Below are positions 23,657 through 24,833 of a DNA stretch of 24,833 bases, piece after piece. Position 1 is the stretch's first letter. Every line of letters begins with the position of its first letter. This DNA is from Baffinella frigidus (lineage: Eukaryota; Cryptophyceae; Cryptomonadales; Baffinellaceae), in the NCBI GenBank assembly GCA_026770585.1, contig MU646334.1, positions 395,125 to 419,957 on the forward strand. Reading direction: 5' to 3'. The position numbers were made by a program, and so were the translations under genes. The notes under the pieces were generated by a model. The model was not told the origin of the DNA. It saw only the letters and a list, made by a program, of their open reading frames with translations, and ran no database searches.

Positions 23657-24833
23657 AGAGAGGGAGGGAGGGAGGGAGAGAGAGAGAGACGCGCGGCGTG
23701 CCGGCTGCAGATCCGCGATTTCAAGGTTGTTATCGCCGATTGCACTGAGGTCTAGATTCTGCACCCCAAAACCCTGAACCGCAAACCATGGATTCGACCC
23801 CTGAACCCTGAACCCTGGGACCTTAAAGAGACACAGACACAGACACAGACACAGACACAGACACAGACACAGACACAGACAGACCATAATACAGACCAGA
23901 CAGACAGGGAAATAGAGAGACGTTCATTACTACAATCACCCGCCATGTGAACCCGTGATTCAACCCCTGAGCCCGGAAGCCTGAACTATGACCCCTGATC
24001 CCTCAACTCTGGACTGTACGTCAGGTGCTGTTCGTGGACGAGGACAACGTCAAGTCTCTCATGCTTCTTCTTCCTCTTCTTTATTCCCCTCTTAAAGTCC
24101 TGTATACAGGCCCTAACCAAGTGAAAAGTGACCAACACACCAACCTAGTGAAAGGTGGTCAACTTACTAACCACGCGCGCACCCCATGTACTTTTGTATC
24201 ACCTGTATCGAGAGTAATAATAATAAAGAAGAAGAAGAAGAAGAAGAAGAAGAAGAAGAAGAAGAAGATCTGACCCATGAACCTAACACAGGTGTTGTTC
24301 GTGGACGAGGACAACGTCAAGGCCCTGGTCCGCCGCGGGATGGCCTTCGAGGGGCTGGAGCGCTTTGAAAAGGCCGCTGAGGTCAACCCTGAACCCTGAA
24401 CCATAAACTCTGTCACGTAACCCCTAACCCATAACCCATATCCCCTGAACCCTAACCCCTGAACCCTCAACTCTATCACGAAACCCCTAACCCCTAACCC
24501 CTAACCCCTATCCCCTGAACCCTAACCCCTGAATCCCACAACCTTAACCCTACATCTTAAACCTCACACCCTCCCCCGCTCGAGTTTGCATCCGGGGGCC
24601 TATCACCCCTCGAGACCAAAGGACGCGACTGAACCCCCACACCCCAACCCCAGGACATGATAAACGCCATGTCCCTCGAGTTCTCGCCTCCGGGGGCCTC
24701 TCAGCCCTCTGGACCCTAACTGCCAAACCATACGCCCCACACCCTAAATCCTGCACTCCAAACCGCAGGACATGAGAAACGCCATGGCGCTCGAATTCGC
24801 AGCCGGGGGGCTGTCAACGCTCGGGACCAAGGC
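10000..24833 (+). CDS. SPAG1: SPAG1-type TPR co-chaperone, dynein axonemal assembly factor (split gene, 3' truncated by window)
   Basis: Nineteen exon segments with matching phases give about 850 codons, running off the window; human SPAG1 is about 926. Order: acidic/charged N-terminus, LSDFLADINDKD helix, MPPVRN (LPPVR/LPPIR in SPAG1 and RPAP3), the signature YFKEWDTFDVDKE (EWDKFDVEKE in SPAG1), then three TPR cassettes starting at REKEKGNECM, AEKAKGNDAF and AADVQFKAGL. Acidic linkers follow with the recurring pattern K-x-x-I-x-E-acidic (KIMIQETDDDDE, KKCFIEEIDSDEED, KIVIEEESDDSDS). Known SPAG1 acts in the cytoplasm with HSP70/HSP90 and R2TP-like complexes to pre-assemble ciliary dynein arms. 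RPAP3 is the alternative, but it has two TPR cassettes and a different linker signature. The first coding exon is not certain. Confidence 0.87.
10136..10250 (+). repeat. Donor-side copy of the first SPAG1 exon region
   Basis: GGCGCTCTGGGTGACC repeats GAGCGCCTGGTGACC of the exon end at 10047. The following intron (CACCCCAAGTTCC...CCTTTGTAC...GCGCAGTTTTCTCTCCC) is copied too, with a period of about 100 bp. Confidence 0.8.
10620..10669 (+). repeat. Acceptor-side copy of the SPAG1 LSDF exon
   Basis: The 5' 50 bases of the exon at 10758 with acceptor, three or four changes, then unrelated sequence. A second fragment of the same exon (internal 38 bases) is at 11131-11168. Confidence 0.9.
10758..10865 (+). 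CDS. SPAG1: SPAG1 exon: LSDFLADINDKD helix
   Basis: 36 codons, phase 0, acceptor ACACCAG, donor GTACCA. Contains AGEIFDDQKAGSDEP then LSDFLADINDKDAQLR, resembling the L-x-D-F-(M/L)-x-D-(L/I) helix before the LPPIR/LPPVR motif in RPAP3 and SPAG1. An acceptor-side copy lies at 10620-10669 and an internal copy at 11131-11168. Confidence 0.8.
10888..10989. repeat. Hairpin just after a SPAG1 exon
   Basis: Nested stem: GGAGCAAATC/GATTTGCTCC outside, CCCTTGATTT/AAATCAAGGG in the middle, and GTCGTCGGAATCCGACGAC at the tip. It begins 22 bases after the donor of the exon ending 10865. Foldback insertion or structured intron segment. Confidence 0.7.
11443..11850 (+). repeat. Tandem acceptor-side copies of the SPAG1 MPPVRN exon
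   Basis: CAGGTCGAGCGCGTSGTCCC followed by GGGAGC occurs at 11441, 11700, 11819 and then 11937 (real exon), with a degenerate one at 11310. The last three have a period of about 120 bp and share the upstream intron (CTCTCGCACCTCCAAGCACT, GACCAGTTTGACCAGTTTG). Confidence 0.93.
11499..11633. repeat. Inverted repeat in SPAG1 intron
   Basis: Inner arms 11527-11552 and 11568-11593 match 25 of 26 around a short loop. The outer arms (CCACCAGCCACCAGAAGTGA and its near-complement ending 11633) extend the stem with a 12-base bulge on the right arm. Confidence 0.75.
11940..12068 (+). CDS. SPAG1: SPAG1 exon: MPPVRN motif
   Basis: 43 codons, phase 0, acceptor CCCCAG, donor GTGCGC. Reads VERVVPGSKMPPVRNARPVR, then a Lys/Glu-rich helix RVEEAKEAAKLAKEGK. 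MPPVRN matches the LPPVR/LPPIRN of SPAG1 and RPAP3. This is the last of four or five tandem copies of its 5' edge and the first of two or three copies of its 3' edge. Confidence 0.85.
12166..12240 (+). repeat. Donor-side copy of the SPAG1 MPPVRN exon
   Basis: CAGACAGGCAAGAGCCGGGT and CGAGGAGG repeat 12007-12034, then a frameshifted tail GAAGGAGGGGAAGGTG carrying the donor. A third, intron-only copy starts near 12395. Confidence 0.88.
12437..12560 (+). repeat. Dispersed palindromic repeat family, copy 3
   Basis: GAGCTCTGTCTCAGTCTATT, TGGGCTCACCAATTTGG, then ATTTGTACCGCACACACTG and GTTAACTTGAGAAAAGTCGG. It lies downstream of a third donor-side echo of the SPAG1 MPPVRN exon, so the repeat was duplicated along with the exon edge at 12068. 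Confidence 0.6.
12950..13095. repeat. Tandem repeat of 22-bp units
   Basis: About six units of GTGGTCAACCNTAGNTGAAA, alternating with GTGGTCAGCCGTAG, in a SPAG1 intron. No coding sense recognised. Confidence 0.85.
13245..13800 (+). repeat. Telomere-like arrays flanking the EWDTFDVDKE exon
   Basis: Degenerate units at 13245-13345, the exon, then CCCGAAA units from 13468, CCCTAAA, and a CCATAAA block at 13690-13750. Sense C-rich. Confidence 0.88.
13360..13452 (+). CDS. SPAG1: SPAG1 exon: EWDTFDVDKE signature
   Basis: 31 codons, phase 0, acceptor GAAGCAG, donor GTACTT. Reads DPSKHQKYYSYEYFKEWDTF followed by DVDKEIERIEK. This is the SPAG1 signature (EWDKFDVEKE...KIDE) that precedes the first TPR cassette and best separates it from RPAP3. 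Heptamer-like arrays flank both sides. No echo copy was found. Confidence 0.92.
13972..14157 (+). other. Unassigned ORF inside a SPAG1 intron
   Basis: 61 codons with balanced composition, unlike the surrounding arrays, ending in TGA. The central part EEKAKDEFKTFSKKAVDYG and DEVGFAPLLNNPTSD look protein-like. It does not join in phase with GT/AG sites I can defend and is not part of the SPAG1 domain order. It could be a fragment of a captured gene or element; no family recognised. Confidence 0.3.
14620..14769. repeat. Perfect 54-bp inverted repeat including a SPAG1 exon edge
   Basis: Arms 14620-14673 and 14716-14769 are exactly complementary over 54 bases with a 42-base pyrimidine-rich spacer. 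The right arm contains the acceptor and first 44 coding bases of the exon starting at 14726. Confidence 0.95.
14726..14827 (+). CDS. SPAG1: SPAG1 exon: start of TPR cassette 1, GC donor
   Basis: 34 codons, phase 0, acceptor AAAGCAG, donor AAG|GCAACT (a GC donor, needed to join KGNECMK to AGEIN). Reads VHDPNKTYSIEMMSALEKRH then AAKREKEKGNECMK; REKEKGNE is the standard opening of SPAG1 TPR cassette 1. Its first 44 coding bases and acceptor lie in the right arm of a perfect inverted repeat (14620-14673/14716-14769). Confidence 0.92.
14830..15075 (+). repeat. Telomere-like array (CCCCAAA, CCCGAAA)
   Basis: Starts two or three bases after the GC donor at 14828 and ends at the CACGCAG acceptor of the first AGEIN copy; the intron is array throughout. 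Confidence 0.9.
15077..15251 (+). repeat. Two acceptor-side copies of the SPAG1 AGEIN exon
   Basis: At 15077 the copy matches the first 60 bases of the exon nearly perfectly. The one at 15208 is more diverged (GCGGGAGAGATCAGCGCTGC). Both lose similarity before the NRAQ part. Confidence 0.93.
15330..15419 (+). CDS. SPAG1: SPAG1 exon: TPR1 helix pair
   Basis: 30 codons, phase 0, acceptor GGCGCAG, donor GTGCCC. Reads AGEINAAVAYYTKALEL then VPGDHLVLGNRAQ, matching the G-x-Y-x-x-A-x-x-Y-Y-T and NRA positions of a TPR. It is the third and only complete copy; earlier ones at 15077 and 15208 lack the VLGNRAQ end. A donor-side scrap is at 15662. Confidence 0.9.
15826..16037. repeat. Imperfect foldback element of about 210 bp
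   Basis: The left end AGTATTGTCGAAATGGGCTC with CGCGCGG...ATCGAGGTCAG is inverted at the right end (CTGACCTCGATTCCGCGCGA, then AGCCCAGATCGACAATACC). The centre is AT-rich, with runs of T and a second inner pairing. MITE-like, in the SPAG1 intron between the exons at 15330 and 16428. Confidence 0.7.
16428..16519 (+). CDS. SPAG1: SPAG1 exon: TPR1 second repeat
   Basis: 92 nt, acceptor GCGGCAG, donor GTACCC; 30 codons plus two bases. Reads AYIGIRCYYQSEVDCDKALA then IDPAYFKARY, fitting the ...A-x-x-D-C-x-x-A-L-x-L-D-P-x-x-x-K-A-x-x-R pattern of SPAG1. Four donor-side copies follow over the next 470 bp. Confidence 0.9.
16600..16990 (+). repeat. Four donor-side copies of the SPAG1 FKARY exon
   Basis: CTTCAAGGCCCGCTACC and preceding GCCCTCGCGATCGACCC recur at about 16600, 16665, 16852 and 16964, separated by AG or C runs and TGTGTGTGAATGTTGTGTAT. 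The 16665 and 16852 copies share 25 bases upstream. Confidence 0.93.
17164..17230 (+). repeat. Acceptor-side copy of the SPAG1 AVAKKEQHKYG exon
   Basis: GCGCGCCGTCGCGAAGAAAG through GAGGATCTGACCGAG, about 60 bases with six changes, acceptor CAG kept, then cut by a dispersed repeat end. Confidence 0.93.
17228..17335 (-). repeat. Two end fragments of the dispersed repeat
   Basis: CTCGGGTTGACGGACTATTT followed by AAGTTGACACGCTG, then CTCGGCTTGACGGACTATTC followed by AAAGTTAACATGCTG: two direct copies about 65 bases apart, between the two copies of a SPAG1 TPR exon edge. Confidence 0.55.
17372..17537 (+). CDS. SPAG1: SPAG1 exon: TPR1 third repeat and Lys/Glu helix
   Basis: One base finishes the split Arg, then 55 codons: RAVAKKEQHKYGESLEDLTE, LLRTNPEHTLGVKLLQEVE and a Lys-rich tail. 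It matches RRATTY...ATEDLSKVL...A-K-K-x-L-x-E-V-E of SPAG1. The donor is GAG|GTCAAC, and the heptamer array starts within a few bases. An acceptor-side copy is at 17164-17230. Confidence 0.93.
17540..17930 (+). repeat. Telomere-like array with several homogeneous variant blocks
   Basis: Successive blocks of CACTAAA, CCATAAA, CCATACA and finally CCCTAAA fill the intron between the exons ending 17537 and starting 17933. All keep the seven-base period. Confidence 0.92.
17933..18052 (+). CDS. SPAG1: SPAG1 exon: first acidic linker
   Basis: 40 codons, phase 0, acceptor ACACCAG, donor GTGCGT. Reads ESDRTQYENAPRRKIMIQE, then a run of Asp/Glu and GGMDSVAMLA. The RRKIMIQE-acidic pattern follows TPR cassettes in SPAG1. 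Two copies of the acidic end plus donor follow at about 175-bp spacing. Confidence 0.85.
18162..18412 (+). repeat. Two donor-side copies of the SPAG1 acidic exon
   Basis: GAGACGGATGATGATGA to GCGATGCTGGCGGT at 17987, 18164 and 18340, with intron start CCTTCTCGCCCGAATC and CT repeats included. Spacing is about 177 bases. Confidence 0.95.
18781..19213 (+). repeat. Telomere-like arrays between echo copies of a linker exon
   Basis: CCCTAAA, CCCCAAA and CACCAAA/CAACAAA blocks alternate with two truncated acceptor-side copies (18911 and 19037) of the exon at 19214. Confidence 0.9.
18911..19077 (+). repeat. Two acceptor-side copies of a SPAG1 linker exon
   Basis: AAAGAATCCCTCCGCAAGAA and GCAGGACAAC at 18911, and a more diverged copy at 19037, both ending in TCGGACCC or TCCGACCC where the true exon reads TCCGACGCC. 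Confidence 0.92.
19214..19311 (+). CDS. SPAG1: SPAG1 exon: charged linker before TPR2
   Basis: 98 nt, acceptor CTCACAG, donor GTACAC; 32 codons plus two bases. Reads AKESLRKKQDNESDAKESSR then LKAEKEGELLRL. Linker sequence, not conserved enough for family assignment alone, but phase and echo copies on both sides (two acceptor-side, two donor-side) mark it as an exon. Confidence 0.8.
19421..19608 (+). repeat. Two donor-side copies of a SPAG1 linker exon
   Basis: CGCCTCAAGGCCGAGAAGGA and CTCCTCCGCCTCGGGTAC or GGTTC at 19430 and 19562 copy the 3' edge at 19271-19313, the donor included. Confidence 0.92.
19488..19520. mobile_element. Foldback element end fragment
   Basis: CCCCTCAAGTGGCCAGGGGG followed by TATTAAAAGACCC resembles the first 30 bases of the foldback element. 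It lies right after a truncated copy of a SPAG1 linker exon. Confidence 0.45.
19831..19889 (+). CDS. SPAG1: SPAG1 exon: start of TPR cassette 2
   Basis: 59 nt, acceptor CAACCAG, donor GTACCT. After the split Gly, reads AARAEKAKGNDAFKANDLP, the opening K-x-x-GN-x-x-F-x-x-x-x-(F/Y) of a TPR cassette. The acceptor side is a CCCTACA/CCCCAAA array. Confidence 0.88.
19910..20018. repeat. Nested hairpins filling a 140-nt intron
   Basis: TATTCATCTATTAAATA pairs with AAATAAATAGATGAATA, CCGTAAA with TTTACGG, and AGGTTGAG with CTCAACCT further on. AT-rich, unlike the neighbouring array introns. The intron is bounded by exons ending 19889 and starting 20030. Confidence 0.6.
20030..20088 (+). CDS. SPAG1: SPAG1 exon: TPR2 continued
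   Basis: 59 nt, acceptor TTTTGCAG, donor GTTCCA. Completes Gly then reads ALLHYTRAMAALPDGDKEE, matching A-x-x-x-Y-(S/T)-x-A-(I/M) of SPAG1's second cassette. The preceding 140-nt intron (19890-20029) has no telomere-like array; it is AT-rich with nested hairpins and a good pyrimidine-rich 3' end. Confidence 0.9.
20090..20598 (+). repeat. Heptamer arrays on both sides of the SNRA exon
   Basis: CCCTAAA, CCATAAA and CCCTGAT units before the exon at 20323; a nearly pure CCCGAAA block at 20425-20522 after it. Confidence 0.9.
20323..20403 (+). CDS. SPAG1: SPAG1 exon: TPR2 SNRA helix
   Basis: 27 codons, phase 0, acceptor CAACCAG, donor GTCAAC. Reads AHLILSNRAMVHLKAKSF then LLAESDSSA; SNRA is the TPR hallmark. 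Both neighbouring introns are almost wholly heptamer array, and the downstream one is nearly pure CCCGAAA. Confidence 0.9.
20599..20647 (+). repeat. Acceptor-side copy of the SPAG1 KAYHRRG exon
   Basis: CAGGCGATTGCGGCGAACGG, CAAGTGGGGGAAGGCGTACC, CAGGCGGGGCG: 49 bases with a single change before divergence. A 22-bp tandem duplication (ATTAAATTTACTTAGGGCCC) follows. Confidence 0.95.
20786..21178 (+). CDS. SPAG1: SPAG1 exon: end of TPR2 and acidic linker
   Basis: 131 codons, phase 0, acceptor TCCCAG, donor GTGTCG. Reads AIAANGKWGKAYHRRGVARY, NLGRLEEALVDLESALKMEP, then a low-complexity Gly/Ala/Lys linker and KKCFIEEIDSDEEDEDEE. KAYHRRG with the DLxxxLKMEP helix is typical of cassette ends. The acceptor-side copy is at 20599-20647. 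The donor and next acceptor are followed by the same 11 bases. Confidence 0.92.
21205..21405 (+). repeat. CCCTAAA array in a 227-nt intron
   Basis: Nearly pure CCCTAAA array that ends at CTAAAG, so the acceptor AG is itself formed at the array edge. The intron is flanked by a 12-base direct repeat. Confidence 0.92.
21406..21501 (+). CDS. SPAG1: SPAG1 exon: acidic linker
   Basis: 32 codons, phase 0, acceptor CTAAAG, donor GTCAAC. Reads VSRPDAPSPAAGKRVAVVEE then SESEGEIIDDEE. Linker-type sequence. A donor-side copy, including about 90 bp of the following intron, lies at 21594-21780. Confidence 0.75.
21594..21780 (+). repeat. Donor-side copy of the SPAG1 SESEGE exon with intron
   Basis: GTGGTGGAGGAGAGCGAGAG and ATCGATGACGA(G/A)GAGGT recur, followed by the copied intron start (GAACCCCTCGAA...) and GGGGAAACGCGAGGTTTGT, GAGTTGATACACATCGGCG. 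Confidence 0.93.
21845..21944 (+). repeat. Short CCCTAAA array before the long linker exon
   Basis: Degenerate units CCCTAAA, CCCTCAA and CCCTGAA ending in CTCAAG, the acceptor. Only part of this intron is array; the rest is the copied edge of the preceding exon. Confidence 0.8.
21945..22477 (+). CDS. SPAG1: SPAG1 exon: long linker leading into TPR cassette 3
   Basis: 533 nt, acceptor CTCAAG, donor GTACTT. Begins VVAVGGSVKPAG, then KIVIEEESDDSDSD, a degenerate Ala-Asn-Lys repeat (AANKPANKPAN...), a second acidic patch MEVDSDESSGED, a Pro/Ala-rich stretch, and ends VKEAADVQFKAGLHEIAAEG, which opens TPR cassette 3. Low-complexity composition fits a disordered linker. It could be read as a separate ORF, but the phase joins on both sides. 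Confidence 0.85.
22490..22692 (+). repeat. Telomere-like array before TPR3
   Basis: CCCTAAA, CCCCAAA and CCCTGAA units from about 12 bases after the donor at 22478 to the first echo of the next exon at 22693. Confidence 0.88.
22693..22922 (+). repeat. Two acceptor-side copies of the SPAG1 TPR3 exon
   Basis: GGTACACAAAGCCGGTGCTG at 22691 and GGTACTCGGAGGCAGTGCTG at 22863, each followed by CTCCTGGAGGC(T/A)GAGGAGTA, then unrelated AT-rich sequence. Confidence 0.95.
23025..23154 (+). CDS. SPAG1: SPAG1 exon: TPR cassette 3 core
   Basis: 130 nt, acceptor ACTAG, donor GTGTAC. Completes Gly then reads YSEAVLLLEAEEYEAERMLC and FLNRAACRLQIRDFKAVIAD, CSE; NRAACRL and A-x-x-DC are TPR hallmarks. This is the only copy with both edges intact among five. 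Confidence 0.92.
23176..23310. repeat. AG microsatellites between exon copies
   Basis: AG and AGAC runs separate the real TPR3 exon from its first donor-side copy. Similar runs occur at 23460-23690 and an ACACAG run at 23826-23883. Confidence 0.92.
23322..23749 (+). repeat. Two donor-side copies of the SPAG1 TPR3 exon
   Basis: 23322-23425 repeats 104 bases to the GAG|GT donor with few changes; 23689-23749 repeats the last 60 bases. Each copy includes intron material (GCCTTGCANCGTAAACCGA and AG runs). Confidence 0.95.
24025..24054 (+). repeat. Acceptor-side copy of the SPAG1 LFVDEDN exon
   Basis: CAGGTGCTGTTCGTGGACGA and GGACAACGTCAAG, one change from the exon at 24292, then cut to TCTCTCATGC. 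Confidence 0.95.
24216..24268. repeat. AAT/GAA trinucleotide run
   Basis: About 14 GAA units, immediately upstream of the CACAG acceptor of the exon at 24292. A purine run here is unusual, because acceptors normally have pyrimidines upstream. Confidence 0.95.
24292..24381 (+). CDS. SPAG1: SPAG1 exon: TPR3 continued
   Basis: 30 codons, phase 0, acceptor ACACAG, donor GTCAAC. Reads VLFVDEDNVKALVRRGMAFE then GLERFEKAAE, matching D-x-x-N-V-K-A-(L/F)-x-R-R-x-x-A of SPAG1. An acceptor-side copy (ten to twelve codons) sits at 24025, before a long GAA run. Confidence 0.92.
24384..24560 (+). repeat. CCCTGAA/CCCCTAA array
   Basis: Begins inside the donor sequence GTCAACCCTGAACC of the exon ending 24381. 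CCCTGAA and CCCCTAA variants in blocks. Confidence 0.88.
24578..24716 (+). repeat. Two copies of the SPAG1 AMALEF exon
   Basis: 24654-24716 repeats GACATGATAAACGCCATG through CTGGACC with acceptor CCCCAG. 24578-24620 repeats only CTCGAGTTTGCATCCGGGGG and CTATCACCCCTCGAGACCAA. Confidence 0.92.
24769..24833 (+). CDS. SPAG1: SPAG1 exon, cut by the window end
   Basis: Acceptor ACCGCAG, phase 0, reading DMRNAMALEFAAGGLST then LGTK at the edge. It continues the last TPR helix. Two earlier copies (24578-24620 and 24654-24716) carry substitutions. Confidence 0.8.

Noticed and set aside
10000-24833. RPAP3 as the identity of the plus-strand gene
   Set aside because: Three TPR cassettes and the EWDTFDVDKE signature fit SPAG1 better; RPAP3 has two cassettes. 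Some shared motifs (MPPVRN, LSDF helix) keep a small doubt.

Overview
This is nuclear DNA from a eukaryote, most likely a flagellated alga of the green or prasinophyte type. Both genes found are split into many small exons with GT-AG and some GC-AG introns. The introns are packed with plant-type telomere-like heptamers (TTTAGGG/CCCTAAA and variants). One gene is a ciliary dynein-assembly factor, so the organism should have motile flagella. The species assignment is inference; no ribosomal or organelle marker is present. The window begins with a 24-base G run, which suggests a contig end.

Two protein genes can be reconstructed by joining exons whose phases agree, and they are transcribed divergently. 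On the minus strand, from about 8.7-9.2 kb down to about 0.1 kb, lies the RPAC1 (POLR1C/Rpc40) subunit shared by RNA polymerases I and III. Eleven exons are firm, a twelfth C-terminal exon is tentative and the N-terminus is unresolved. On the plus strand, from about 10.0 kb past the right edge, lies a SPAG1-type (DNAAF13) TPR co-chaperone. Nineteen exon segments are assigned and the C-terminus runs out of the window. Known SPAG1 and RPAP3 proteins work with HSP90 and R2TP-like complexes in assembling axonemal dyneins and RNA polymerases, so the pairing is functionally suggestive.

Layout: 1-790, POLR1C 3' end and two inverted copies of a foldback element; 790-8.73 kb, POLR1C exons and array-filled introns; 7.4-8.1 kb, foldback element and long hairpin; 8.7-10.0 kb, putative divergent promoter with no confident gene; 10.0-24.83 kb, SPAG1.

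Two genome-structure patterns dominate. First, most exons are accompanied by one to four truncated copies of their own boundary (exon edge, splice site and adjoining intron), nearly always in the same orientation: 'exon echoes'. Second, the heptamer arrays lie inside introns, almost always with the C/A-rich CCCTAAA strand as the sense strand in both genes. They often run to within a few bases of both splice sites and are absent from the divergent promoter region. The non-array part of the introns carries foldback (MITE-like) elements, dispersed palindromic repeats and (CT)n/(AG)n microsatellites. One exon of SPAG1 has a perfect 54-bp inverted copy of its 5' part just upstream.
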